A stretch of 35,837 nt of DNA from Rhizobium sp. PP-CC-3A-592 (GCF_003217095.1 NZ_QJSR01000015.1:1-35837); one strand, 5' to 3'; counted from the first letter of the stretch, positions 8,411-16,462 are shown. Numbers and translations: made by a program. Notes: a model not told the origin generated them from the letters alone.

Positions 8411-8439
8411 TTGCAATAGGAACCGAATGGTTCCATATT
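8411..8439 (+). promoter_or_regulatory. Promoter candidate of the TetR gene at 8446
   Basis: TTGCAA (8411-8416), a 17-bp spacer and CATATT (8434-8439) form a sigma70-like promoter; TATTAT at 8436-8441 is an alternative -10. The operator lies in the spacer. The predicted transcription start falls at or next to the ATG at 8446 and no Shine-Dalgarno is visible, so the mRNA may be leaderless. Confidence 0.45.
8419..8434. promoter_or_regulatory. TetR operator candidate, site 1
   Basis: GGAACCGAATGGTTCC has perfect 6-bp arms around GAAT, between the divergent RidA and TetR genes and inside the predicted TetR promoter spacer. An almost identical site follows the TetR gene at 9067-9082 (15 of 16 bases in reverse complement), which strongly suggests binding by this TetR. 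Confidence 0.7.
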
Positions 8440-8445
8440 ATCGTC

Positions 8446-9057
8446 ATGGTGAAAAGCACTCAGATATTCCCGTCCGTCGGCCGTCCTCGCGAATTCGAAC
8501 TCGACGACGCAGTTCGCAAGGCAATGGGCGTGTTCTGGGACCGTGGATATCACGATGCGTCTTTGCCTGACTTGCTCGAAGGTATGGAGCTATCAAGAGG
8601 TAGCTTTTACAAGGCGTTCGCGGACAAGCGGGGCGTCTATCTCCGCGCGCTTGATCTCTATATCGAAGATGCCATTCGTAAGCTTGGCGAAATCCTGCAT
8701 GCCAACCCGTCACCAAAAGCCGCAATTCGAGAAGCTTTTTCGCGGCAGGTTGAGGAGTCCTCCGGCAAAGAGGGCCTGCGCGGATGCTTTGTCGTACTGT
8801 CGGCCGTCGAAATGCTTCCAGCGGACGAAGAGGTTTCCGCCCGAATTGCACGACTGTTTCGGCGACTGCAGGATCTTTATGCGGCTGCCATCATAAGGGC
8901 TCAAGCTCAGGGTGAGATTGATCCCGAGCTGGACGAGCGAACTCTGGCGAGGTTCCTCGTGTGTCAGATCCAAGGAATGAGAGTTTTAGGGAAAACAGGA
9001 GCGGATCGCGACGACGCCAGGGCGATGGTCGACTTCGCGCTGAAGCCGCTCGACTGA
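8446..9057 (+). CDS. TetR/AcrR-family regulator
   Basis: 203 residues. It opens with the typical GRPREFELDDAVRKAMGVFW entry, then the HTH (DASLPDLLEGMELSRGSFYK, then AFADKRGVYLRALDLY), then a helical C-terminal domain with RGCFVVLSAVEM, like regulators of drug or quinone efflux. The start at 8446 lacks a Shine-Dalgarno and coincides with the predicted transcription start; GTG at 8449 is an alternative. The near-identical palindromes on both sides suggest that it represses itself, RidA and the MFS pump that starts 71 bp downstream of its stop. Confidence 0.9.
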   Translation: MVKSTQIFPSVGRPREFELDDAVRKAMGVFWDRGYHDASLPDLLEGMELSRGSFYKAFADKRGVYLRALDLYIEDAIRKLGEILHANPSPKAAIREAFSRQVEESSGKEGLRGCFVVLSAVEMLPADEEVSARIARLFRRLQDLYAAAIIRAQAQGEIDPELDERTLARFLVCQIQGMRVLGKTGADRDDARAMVDFALKPLD

Positions 9058-9066
9058 CTTCAATTA

Positions 9067-9082
9067 GGAACCATTCAGTTCC
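9067..9082. promoter_or_regulatory. TetR operator candidate, site 2
   Basis: GGAACCATTCAGTTCC, ten bases after the TetR stop and 46 bp before the MFS start. It is the reverse complement of site 1 with one difference. Its place before the pump gene suggests a separate repressible promoter there. Confidence 0.65.
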
Positions 9083-9128
9083 GAAATTGCGCATTTTGCT
9101 ACCCGCTTACGCGGTTTTGCTTCTCGAT

Positions 9129-10559
9129 ATGGAGAGAACGTTGATTCAATCCCATGATGCCAAGGACAGACTTGATCCACGCAGGTGGACGGCATTAGCC
9201 ATCTTGTTGACCGGTGCTTTTCTGCCTCCGCTGGATTTCTTCATCGTCAATGTGGCGCTACCCTCGATCCGGGAGGACTTTCAGGCCTCCGCCTCGACGA
9301 TGCAGCTGATAATTTCAGGCTATGCCACCACCTACGCAGTCATGCTGATCACCGGTGGCAGGCTTGGCGACCTTTATGGTCGAAGGAACGTCTTTCTGGC
9401 TGGAATGGTCGCGTTTGCTGCCGCCTCCGCCTTGTGCGGCTTCGCCTGGTCCCCCTCGGTCTTGATCACCGGTCGTATCCTCCAGGGGTTTGCTGCAGCA
9501 ATCATGGCGCCGCAAGCTTTGGCGTCAATCAATGCGATTTTTCCCGAACACGAAAAGTCGAAGGCACTCAGCTTTTATGCCCTGACATTTGGGGTGGCAT
9601 CGATGGCTGGCCTGTTTCTCGGTGGGGCGCTGATTGCACTGGATGTGTTTGGCCTCGGATGGAGAGCCATTTTCCTCATCAACCTTCCCGTGATCGCGAT
9701 AGCCGCGCCGGCCGCGCTGGTAATGTTGCGCGAGACCCGATCGGAGTACGCGAGGGACCTGGATCTGGGTGGAGCGACGCTGATTGCAGTTGCGTTGTTT
9801 GCGCTGATCTCGCCGCTCATTGAGGGTCGTGAGCACGGGTGGCCGATCTGGTCGATCGTGATGCTATCGGCTTTCCTGCCACTCTTTCTCCTGTTTTGGC
9901 GCTACGAGCAGAAAGTAGCGGCGGCGGGAGGAGATCCTATCGTCGAACCTCGACTGCTCCAGGTTCCTGGATTGAAGCGCGGGCTGCTTTCAGCCCTATT
10001 CTTCTATGCCTTTGCGGCTTTCTGGCTGACATTCTCGGTCTACCAACAGGGCGGCCTTGGCCGCACGCCTTTCGAGGCTGGAGTTGCAATTCTTCCCGCG
10101 GCCCTTGGGTTCGTTTTGGGGCCGTTTGCAAGCGGGAGCATCCTTCGCGTCTTCGGCAGGTATTCCGCCGCCGCAGGCATGACCCTGGAAGCGGCTGGAT
10201 TGTTCGCGACCGCTGCCCTGATCTCATTCGGGGCGCCAGAGTTCCTGTTCGCTGCCCTGTTCCTTATTGGCGCCGGTCAGGGAATTGCACTCCCAAATCT
10301 CGTGAAGACTGTCGTTCAGCGGGTTGACCCTGCGCAGTCGGGTTTGGCCTCCGGCCTGGTCAGTTCGATGCTCCAGATAGGGGGCGCTTTGGCAACAGCG
10401 CTTATCGGCGGATTGTTTTTCTCAATCCTGGGTTCAGCATCCGACGAGAGATCCATCGGCCATGCCTACAGCGTCGCTGCCGTCGCAATTGGTCTTTGCC
10501 TTCTCGTTGCAGGTTGGCTTTCTGCTGGCGTTCCATCGAACAAAGAAGCCCACCGATGA
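9129..10559 (+). CDS. MFS drug efflux transporter, DHA2 (EmrB/QacA) type
   Basis: About 476 residues with roughly 14 hydrophobic segments, as expected of the DHA2 H+-antiporter group. Conserved marks are DFFIVNVALPSIREDF in helix 1, motif A (GGRLGDLYGRRNVF) after helix 2, RILQGFAAAIMAPQALA in helix 4, and GLGWRAIFLINLPV before helix 6. It would export amphipathic drugs or aromatic compounds across the inner membrane. The ATG at 9129 is chosen because the next residues lead directly into helix 1; TTG at 9141, with GGAGAG just upstream, is an alternative. It lies between operator site 2 and an SDR gene, probably under the TetR at 8446. No HlyD-type adaptor is adjacent. Confidence 0.92.
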   Translation: MERTLIQSHDAKDRLDPRRWTALAILLTGAFLPPLDFFIVNVALPSIREDFQASASTMQLIISGYATTYAVMLITGGRLGDLYGRRNVFLAGMVAFAAASALCGFAWSPSVLITGRILQGFAAAIMAPQALASINAIFPEHEKSKALSFYALTFGVASMAGLFLGGALIALDVFGLGWRAIFLINLPVIAIAAPAALVMLRETRSEYARDLDLGGATLIAVALFALISPLIEGREHGWPIWSIVMLSAFLPLFLLFWRYEQKVAAAGGDPIVEPRLLQVPGLKRGLLSALFFYAFAAFWLTFSVYQQGGLGRTPFEAGVAILPAALGFVLGPFASGSILRVFGRYSAAAGMTLEAAGLFATAALISFGAPEFLFAALFLIGAGQGIALPNLVKTVVQRVDPAQSGLASGLVSSMLQIGGALATALIGGLFFSILGSASDERSIGHAYSVAAVAIGLCLLVAGWLSAGVPSNKEAHR

Positions 10560-10686
10560 GTGCGAACGTTGAAAAACCTAGCCATCGACGCGTCCGTTGA
10601 CGGTGTGACCATCCTTCCCCTCATTCGGCTACCCGCGGCCAATCCATTCTCTCCCAATTAAATCGCAACATTTTGAGGTAAACCCC

Positions 10687-11442
10687 ATGAACAACATTCC
10701 CACTCCTCCGCTTGCGGGAAAGCGAGCGCTCGTGACCGGTGCGGCACGCGGTATCGGGGCGGCCATCGCTTTGAAACTGGCCGAAGATGGTGCCGACGTC
10801 GCAATCACCTACGAGAGGTCGGCGGAAAAGGCCGAAGCCCTCGTCGCCGAGATCCGAGTCATGGGCCGCAAAGCCATTGCCATTCAAGCTGATGCCGCGA
10901 GCGCGGACGCTGCTAAAGCTGCGGTCGAGCGGACTGTCGCTGACCTCGGCGGCCTCGACATCCTTGTCAACAATGCCGGCGTGCTGTTTGCAGGTGAGTT
11001 CTGCTCGCAGCCACTGGACGAGATCGATCTTCAACTGAACATTAATGTGCGCGGCGTCATTTTGATTACTCAGGCAGCGCTCAAGCACATCCCGGACGGA
11101 GGCCGCATCATCAGTACCGGCAGCAATGCAGGCCTGGCTGTCCCCTTCGCGGGAATTGCGGTCTATGCAGCGACCAAGTCCGCTTTGGAAAGTTTTACAC
11201 GTGGTCTCGCGCGCGAACTGGGGCCGCGAGAAATCACCGTCAATCTGGTCCGGCCTGGCCCGATCGACACAGATATGAACCCAGCCGATGGCGCTCTAGC
11301 ACCTACGATCTTGCCGAGCCTGTCGATTGCCCGATACGGTCGGCCCCGAGAGGTCGCAGAGGCCGTTGCATTCCTTGCAGGGCCGGGCGCAGGATACATT
11401 ACCGGCTCGGGCATTCTCGTCGATGGCGGCATAAGCGCTTGA
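10687..11442 (+). CDS. Short-chain dehydrogenase/reductase (FabG-like)
   Basis: 251 residues, a classical SDR. The NAD(P) motif TGAARGIG is at about residues 18-25, NNAG follows DILV, the catalytic Ser lies in STGSNA and YAATK carries the Tyr/Lys pair. The C-terminus GYITGSGILVDGGISA is the usual FabG-like end. It would reduce a carbonyl or oxidise an alcohol; the ITYERS segment after the second strand leans toward NADP(H), but the substrate is unknown. GAGGT lies 8 nt before the ATG. It follows the MFS gene by 127 bp and precedes an aldo/keto reductase by 64 bp, suggesting a carbonyl-detoxifying set. Confidence 0.92.
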   Translation: MNNIPTPPLAGKRALVTGAARGIGAAIALKLAEDGADVAITYERSAEKAEALVAEIRVMGRKAIAIQADAASADAAKAAVERTVADLGGLDILVNNAGVLFAGEFCSQPLDEIDLQLNINVRGVILITQAALKHIPDGGRIISTGSNAGLAVPFAGIAVYAATKSALESFTRGLARELGPREITVNLVRPGPIDTDMNPADGALAPTILPSLSIARYGRPREVAEAVAFLAGPGAGYITGSGILVDGGISA

Positions 11443-11506
11443 ACATTAAGCAAGCGCAACCTGCCGATTGGAAAATCAGGTTCTCGCTGCGAAACTGGAG
11501 ATAGAC

Positions 11507-12490
11507 ATGGAATATACGCGCCTTGGAAATACCGGCCTTGAGGTCTCCCGTCTCTGCCTTGGATGCATGAGCTATGGCGAGCCCTATCGCGGGAGCCACC
11601 CCTGGACGCTAACCGAAGAACACAGCCGCCCTTTTATCCGCAAAGCCGTCGAATTGGGGATCAACTTCTTCGATACTGCCAATGTCTACTCGGATGGAAC
11701 GAGCGAGGAAATTCTCGGTCGCGCCATCAGGGACTACTCAGCGAGAGATGCCGTTGTCATTGCCACCAAGGTGAACGGCCGAATGAGTCCTGGACCAAAT
11801 GGCGCCGGTCTGTCCCGCAAAGCCATTCTTTCGGAGATCGATGCCAGCCTGAGGCGGTTGGGGACTGACTATGTCGACCTCTACCAGATCCACCGCTTCG
11901 ACCATAATACGCCGATCGAGGAAACGCTGGAAGCTTTGCATGACGTCGTCAAGGCGGGCAAAGCCCGTTACATCGGTGCGTCGTCCATGTACGCGTGGCA
12001 GTTCTCAAAAATGCTCGCTGTCTCGCAGGCAAACGGATGGACACGGTTTGTCTCCATGCAGAACCACCTGAACCTTCTGTATCGCGAGGAGGAGAGGGAA
12101 ATGCTTCCACTCTGCAAAGCCGATCATATTGGCGTTATCCCGTGGAGCCCCCTCGCGCGCGGCCGTTTGACCCGCGACTGGAATGCGCAAAGTGATCGCT
12201 CGGATACCGACGAGATCGGAAAGAGCCTTTATACGTCGATGACCGCCGATGCCGATAGGCGCGTAGTAGAGGCAGTGGCAAAGATCGCGAAGGAAAGAGG
12301 GGTCCCCAGAGCGCAGATCGCACTCGCTTGGGTTCTTGCGAAATCCGAAGTGACGGCTCCTATCGTCGGCGCGACCAAATTGCATCACTTGGACGATGCT
12401 GTCGGTGCGCTGACCATCGGGCTCACGGATGCTGAAATCCGAGATCTCGAAATCAGTTACATTCCTCACTCTGTCGTTGGGCTCTCCTGA
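11507..12490 (+). CDS. Aldo/keto reductase
   Basis: About 327 residues with a TIM-barrel aldo/keto reductase sequence. The catalytic tetrad is visible: Asp and Tyr in FFDTANVYSDGTSEEILG, Lys in VIATKVNG and His in YQIHRFDHNTPIEE. The NADPH-binding C-terminal region is present (IPWSPLARGRL; PIVGATKLHHLDDAVGAL). It resembles the YajO/YakC-like group, which reduces a wide range of aldehydes and ketones. The ATG at 11507 has TGGAG 6 nt upstream; the in-frame start at 11468 is not needed. It lies between an SDR gene and a racemase-family gene, all rightward, probably one transcript. Confidence 0.92.
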   Translation: MEYTRLGNTGLEVSRLCLGCMSYGEPYRGSHPWTLTEEHSRPFIRKAVELGINFFDTANVYSDGTSEEILGRAIRDYSARDAVVIATKVNGRMSPGPNGAGLSRKAILSEIDASLRRLGTDYVDLYQIHRFDHNTPIEETLEALHDVVKAGKARYIGASSMYAWQFSKMLAVSQANGWTRFVSMQNHLNLLYREEEREMLPLCKADHIGVIPWSPLARGRLTRDWNAQSDRSDTDEIGKSLYTSMTADADRRVVEAVAKIAKERGVPRAQIALAWVLAKSEVTAPIVGATKLHHLDDAVGALTIGLTDAEIRDLEISYIPHSVVGLS

Positions 12491-12541
12491 TGATAGGGGT
12501 TGGCGGCAACAGGCTGAAACACGTGAAGATGGGCCAAGAAT

Positions 12542-13231
12542 TTGAAGACGATCGGCATATTGGGCGGAATGTCCGCGACTTCGACCCAAATCTATTACCG
12601 GGAACTCTGCAGGCTTACCCGCGAGAGCCTGGGCGGACTTCATTCTCCTGAGCTTCTGATCAGGTCCGTCGACTTCGATGAGATCGAGAAGTTACAGGCA
12701 TCCTCTGATTGGGACGCGGCGGCAAATATCCTCCATGAAAAAGCCGTTGCCCTAGAGCGCGGTGGTGCCGACCTCCTCATTCTAGCGACGAATACCATGC
12801 ACAAGGTGGCGGACGAAATCGTTCTCGGGATGTCGATCCCATTCGTGCACATCGCGGATGCAACGGCGACTGCTATCCTGGAAGGCGGCTTCCGTAGGCC
12901 GGGGCTTATGGCGACCGCCTTTACGATGGAACAGAATTTCTACACCGACCGGCTAACTGTGCGAGGACTGTCACCAACAATTCCTGACGCTGATGATCGA
13001 GCGGAAACCCATCGCATCATCTATGACGAGTTGTGTCGCGATCTGGTTCGCGAGGATAGTCGCGTGACGTATGAACGGATCGCGCAGGGACTGATCGATC
13101 AAGGCTGCGACTGTCTTATCCTTGGATGCACCGAGGTAGGCATGCTGTTGAACCAGGGAAATGTCGGCGTCCCCGTCTTCGATACGACCCTGGTTCACTG
13201 CGAAGCCGCCCTTCGAGCTGCCTTGCAGTGA
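12542..13231 (+). CDS. Aspartate/glutamate racemase family protein (YgeA-like)
   Basis: 229 residues of the Asp/Glu/hydantoin racemase family. It begins KTIGILGGMSATSTQIYY and has the two active-site segments LATNTMHK (Thr83) and LGCTE (Cys196). A Thr in place of the first catalytic Cys is also found in E. coli YgeA, an L-Asp/Glu-specific racemase with Thr83 and Cys197, so this is a family variant and not a loss. The start must be the TTG at 12542: a stop (12524-12526) precedes it in frame and no ATG fits. The Shine-Dalgarno is weak, hinting at translational coupling to the aldo/keto reductase 51 bp upstream. The role of amino-acid racemisation in this set is unclear. Confidence 0.88.
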   Translation: MKTIGILGGMSATSTQIYYRELCRLTRESLGGLHSPELLIRSVDFDEIEKLQASSDWDAAANILHEKAVALERGGADLLILATNTMHKVADEIVLGMSIPFVHIADATATAILEGGFRRPGLMATAFTMEQNFYTDRLTVRGLSPTIPDADDRAETHRIIYDELCRDLVREDSRVTYERIAQGLIDQGCDCLILGCTEVGMLLNQGNVGVPVFDTTLVHCEAALRAALQ

Positions 13232-13280
13232 CATGCTGCCCATCTGGAAACTGGTTTTCCGGAGCGTGCCAGAGCATGGG

Positions 13281-14192
13281 TTAGCCCTGCTCACCAAGAT
13301 GCTGGCGGACCCACTTCGCCTCTTCCGACGCAGTGCGTCCAAAATGCCTTCTAAAATCCCGGCTGAATTGTGCAGGGCTGACGTAGCCGACCGACGCAGC
13401 TACGTCTGCAATGTTTCCGCTCTGGCGGGCGATCATAAGTCGCGCCTCATGGAGCCGCATCGCCTTTACATATTGCATCGGACTTGAGCCGGTCAGGTTC
13501 TTGAAATGGACGTGATAGGAAGGAACGCTCATGCCCACCTCTTTGGCCAGATCCGCCACGGCAATTTCGTTAGCGTAATTCTCCCGCAGCCACGCCACGC
13601 TCTTGACCAGTTTTCCCGATGTTCCTTTGCGCTGAATGGCCGCGATCACCGTGTCACCCTGCGGCCCTGACATGATCCGATAATGCAGTTCACGCAGGAT
13701 GGAGCTCCTGAGCACGGCGATATCTACCGGGTTGCCGAGCACAGTCAGCAGGCGAAGCAGGACATCCTCGATATCGCGATCCATTCTGCTCGAGAGGAGC
13801 CCTCTCGGTTTGGCGTCTGAGGGACCTGCAAGTTCTTCCACCTGGAGAGCAATCTCGGCCGCCATCTGCATATCGAACTCCAGATAGACGGCAAGCAATG
13901 GCCGCTGTGGACTTGCTTTTGAAGTCATCCGGAATGGAACGGGTACTGAGACAGCGAGATAATGGTCCTCATCATAGAGGTAGACGTCGCCCTTGAGGAT
14001 GCCCTGCTTCCTCCCCTGCAACACGAACACAGCCCCCGGCTTATAGAGAACCGGAATGTCATCAAGTACCGTTTCTGTGCGCAGGATACGGACACAACTG
14101 ATCCCGGTCTGATTGTAGCCGAGGAGAGGAGCCGCTTGCCCGGCTAGGACAACAAGCCGGTCATTTGCGACGGCCCGTTCTTCAGTATTCAT
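13281..14192 (-). CDS. AraC-family regulator with AraC_N domain
   Basis: About 303 residues. The first 150 match the AraC N-terminal (cupin-like) domain of the CmrA-type group (GISCVRILRTETVLDDIPVL, then VLQGRKQGILKGDVYLYDED, then VPVPFRMTSKASPQRPLLAV). The C-terminal 100 hold two helix-turn-helix units (EIAVADLAKEVGMSVPSYHV, then GNIADVAASVGYVSPAQFSR). I chose the ATG at 14192; a TTG at 14213 also exists. No strong ribosome-binding site is seen. It diverges from an SDR gene 91 bp away. In this group such regulators usually activate a neighbouring SDR, aldo/keto reductase or hydrolase, and that is the likely role here. Confidence 0.92.
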   Translation of the reverse strand: MNTEERAVANDRLVVLAGQAAPLLGYNQTGISCVRILRTETVLDDIPVLYKPGAVFVLQGRKQGILKGDVYLYDEDHYLAVSVPVPFRMTSKASPQRPLLAVYLEFDMQMAAEIALQVEELAGPSDAKPRGLLSSRMDRDIEDVLLRLLTVLGNPVDIAVLRSSILRELHYRIMSGPQGDTVIAAIQRKGTSGKLVKSVAWLRENYANEIAVADLAKEVGMSVPSYHVHFKNLTGSSPMQYVKAMRLHEARLMIARQSGNIADVAASVGYVSPAQFSRDFRRHFGRTASEEAKWVRQHLGEQG

Positions 14193-14283
14193 ATGATTAG
14201 GCAAAACACTCAAAGGATCCGCAATCGAGTTCAGGTCGCCTTCAGATTATCTGTCATCCCGGGTTAATCAAGGAGTTTCAAAA

Positions 14284-15111
14284 ATGTCGATCAGAACGTT
14301 TTTCATCACAGGCGCGAATTCGGGCTTTGGATTGGCGATCGCCACTGCCGCAATCGAAGCCGGTCACACCGTCATCGGGACCGTCCGCTCCGAAGCCTCG
14401 CGCGAAACGCTGGCAAAGAGCCTCCCGGAACTGCGCCCGGTCCTTTGCGACGTCACCGATTTCGACCGCATCCCTGACGTCGTCCAGCAAGCGGAGGACG
14501 AACACGGGCCAGTCGACGTGCTGATCAACAATGCCGGATACGGTCACGAGGGCGTGCTCGAGGAATCGCCACTTGAAGAGATGCGACGTCAGTTTGACGT
14601 GAACGTGTTCGGCGCCGTGGCTGTGGCCAAGGCATTTCTTCCGAGGTTCCGTGAGCGCCGCCGTGGTTTTATCGTGAACGTCACGTCGATGGGCGGTATG
14701 ATCACCATGCCCGGCATCGCATATTACTGCGGCAGCAAGTTCGCGTTTCAGGGCATTTCCGAGGTCATGCGCTCGGAAATGGCGCCGTTTGGAGTTCACG
14801 TGACAACGCTTTGCCCTGGCTCGTTCCGGACAGACTGGGCCGGGCGTTCCATGGTCCGCACAGACAGGTCGATTGCAGATTACGACAGCCTGTTCGATCC
14901 GATCCGCGAGGCGCGTCAGGCCGTAAGCGGCAAGCAGCTCGGTGATCCCCAAAAACTGGCCGCCGCTGTGCTTACTCTCATTGGATCGGACAATCCTCCG
15001 CCGCAGCTCCTTCTTGGCAGCGATGCCCTCAGCCACGTGACGGCGCGGATCGAACGTTTGCAGCAAGAACTCGCATCGTGGAAAGCTCTTACGGTCTCCA
15101 CGGACGGCTAA
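14284..15111 (+). CDS. Short-chain dehydrogenase/reductase
   Basis: 275 residues, classical SDR: TGANSGFG cofactor motif at the N-terminus, NNAGYGHEG, a Ser in VTSMGG and YYCGSKFAFQG with the catalytic Tyr and Lys. The N-terminus lacks an acidic residue after the second strand and has TVRSEASRET, which favours NADP. The family (SDR with a GFG motif and a long C-terminus) includes ketoreductases of broad range. AGGAG lies 10 nt before the ATG. It is divergent from the AraC gene, its likely activator, and 57 bp upstream of a TetR gene that has its own promoter. Confidence 0.92.
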   Translation: MSIRTFFITGANSGFGLAIATAAIEAGHTVIGTVRSEASRETLAKSLPELRPVLCDVTDFDRIPDVVQQAEDEHGPVDVLINNAGYGHEGVLEESPLEEMRRQFDVNVFGAVAVAKAFLPRFRERRRGFIVNVTSMGGMITMPGIAYYCGSKFAFQGISEVMRSEMAPFGVHVTTLCPGSFRTDWAGRSMVRTDRSIADYDSLFDPIREARQAVSGKQLGDPQKLAAAVLTLIGSDNPPPQLLLGSDALSHVTARIERLQQELASWKALTVSTDG

Positions 15112-15133
15112 CAAGAAAACGAACCTCTTGCTA

Positions 15134-15162
15134 TTGACGATCTGCCTACTAGAAGGTAGATA
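15134..15162 (+). promoter_or_regulatory. Strong promoter candidate of the TetR gene at 15169
   Basis: TTGACG (15134-15139), a 17-bp spacer and TAGATA (15157-15162) make a near-consensus sigma70 promoter. The operator at 15145-15159 covers the spacer and the first bases of the -10. The start point would fall at about 15168-15170, on the ATG itself, so a leaderless mRNA is likely. Confidence 0.6.
15145..15159. promoter_or_regulatory. TetR operator candidate, site 1
   Basis: CCTACTAGAAGGTAG contains the inverted repeat CTAC-N6-GTAG. Its reverse complement matches the site at 15804-15818 in 13 of 15 bases. It overlaps the promoter, as expected of an autorepressor. Confidence 0.65.
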
Positions 15163-15168
15163 GATCCT

Positions 15169-15759
15169 ATGAGCAATCTTTCGAACACTTCCGACGAAAT
15201 TCTGGCCTCTGCGCGCAACCTCATTATGAGTGGGGGGTACAACGGGTTCAGCTATGCAGATATCTCGGAAGTGGTCGGCATACGCAAGGCCAGCATCCAC
15301 CACCACTTCCCCAGCAAGGTCGATCTGGTGCGTGAGCTGGTCAAGCGTTATCGGGAAGACGGGCAGGCGAGCGTTGTCACTCTCGAACAGAACGTTCCAG
15401 ACGCATTGGACATCCTCAAAGTGTATGCGAACCACTGGGCAAAATGTATTGAGGATGCGAGCAGGCCCTATTGTGTTTGTGCTTTGCTTGCCAGTGAACT
15501 GCCATCCCTTCCGCCGGAAGTCGCAACCGAGGTGACGGCATTCTTTCGCTTCATCTCCTCGTGGCTGACGGCGGTGATGGAGCGTGGAAGCAAAAATGGA
15601 GCGCTCAATCTCACGAGCGAACCGCACATTGAAGCCGAAGCATTTCTAGCGACAGTGTACGGGGCGATGCTCTCATCGAGAGCCTACGGGAAACCGGAGG
15701 TCTTTTCGACGATACTTGGACCTGCTCTCAGCCGCCTTACGCCGACTGTCTCTCACTAA
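15169..15759 (+). CDS. TetR-family regulator (YxaF/LmrA-like)
   Basis: 196 residues. The HTH is at residues 8-52 (ILASARNLIMSGGYNGFSYA, then DISEVVGIRKASIHHHFPSK), with the KASIHHHFPSKVDLV signature of the YxaF/LmrA-type TetR group. The C-terminal domain has a PYCVCALLASELPSLP segment with two Cys near residues 102-104, which could sense thiol-reactive compounds (inference). The only upstream AAGG is 12 nt from the ATG, so initiation is probably leaderless. Matching operators before this gene and before the 15828 gene suggest that it controls itself and the redox operon that follows. Confidence 0.92.
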   Translation: MSNLSNTSDEILASARNLIMSGGYNGFSYADISEVVGIRKASIHHHFPSKVDLVRELVKRYREDGQASVVTLEQNVPDALDILKVYANHWAKCIEDASRPYCVCALLASELPSLPPEVATEVTAFFRFISSWLTAVMERGSKNGALNLTSEPHIEAEAFLATVYGAMLSSRAYGKPEVFSTILGPALSRLTPTVSH

Positions 15760-15803
15760 TCCTGCGTGGCTAAGGCTACGAAGGTAAACTGCGTCCATTA
15801 AAG

Positions 15804-15818
15804 CTACCAACTAGTAGG
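15804..15818. promoter_or_regulatory. TetR operator candidate, site 2
   Basis: CTACCAACTAGTAGG lies 10 bp upstream of the ATG at 15828, just before AGGAAGATC, which holds that gene's ribosome-binding site. It repeats site 1 in reverse orientation with two mismatches. Bound repressor would block the operon that starts at 15828. Confidence 0.65.
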
Positions 15819-15827
15819 AAGATCAAA

Positions 15828-16454
15828 ATGAAGAATGTATTCCCCGCTCTGGCCCTCGGGCTGACCAGCATCCTTTCTGTAACAGTCCTTTCGACACCCG
15901 CATCTGCCGAAGATAAGAAAGCCGCGCCGATCCATGTCCGCGGCAGCATCGTTGACTACCAGGGTTCAACGCTCAAAGTGAAGACGCGCGAAGGCGAGAC
16001 AATCGATGTCGCGCTTGCTGACGACTGGAAGGTGGCTGGCGTCGCGGATGCGAAGGTCACCGACATCAAGCCGGGCGATTTCGTGGGAATCGCATCCTTG
16101 CCAAAGGCCGACGGGGGCGATGGAGCGCTTGAGGTCGTCATTTTCCCGCCGGCAATGAAAGGCCTTGGCGAAGGCAGCTACGGCTGGGATCTGAAGCCCG
16201 ACAGCAGCATGACCAATGCGACGGTCGCGGATGCCGTTAAGGGCGTCGATGGCCGGACCGTCACGGTCACCTATCATGGGAAGGAAAAGAAGATCGCCAT
16301 TCCGGATGGGACACCTGTCGTGACCATCGCTGGAGCCACCAAGGATGATCTCGTTCCCGGCGCCGTTGTCTTTATCACCGCCGAAAAGGCTGCAACAGGC
16401 CCGATCGCCCACCAGGTGGTCGTCGGCAAGAACGGCGTGGTTCCACCCATGTAA
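15828..16454 (+). CDS. Secreted protein with two DUF5666-like repeats
   Basis: 208 residues with a signal peptide (cleavage after STPASA, near residue 27). The mature part appears to hold two similar beta-rich units at about residues 35-107 and 133-200. Each has a strand pattern G-x-x-L-x-V, an acidic turn, an alanine-containing loop, a x-PGxxV (IKPGDFV, VPGAVV) and a closing strand A-x-x-V-V. This resembles DUF5666-type OB-like domains of periplasmic proteins. A binding function, for metal or small molecule, is only a guess. It is first in the operon with the cytochrome b and molybdoenzyme genes and directly behind operator site 2. Confidence 0.82.
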   Translation: MKNVFPALALGLTSILSVTVLSTPASAEDKKAAPIHVRGSIVDYQGSTLKVKTREGETIDVALADDWKVAGVADAKVTDIKPGDFVGIASLPKADGGDGALEVVIFPPAMKGLGEGSYGWDLKPDSSMTNATVADAVKGVDGRTVTVTYHGKEKKIAIPDGTPVVTIAGATKDDLVPGAVVFITAEKAATGPIAHQVVVGKNGVVPPM

Positions 16455-16462
16455 GCCACGCC

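Noticed and set aside
14278-15627. A 449-codon open frame on the minus strand
   Set aside because: It lies opposite the SDR gene and most of the TetR gene, has no recognisable domain, and its composition is that expected antisense to GC-rich genes.
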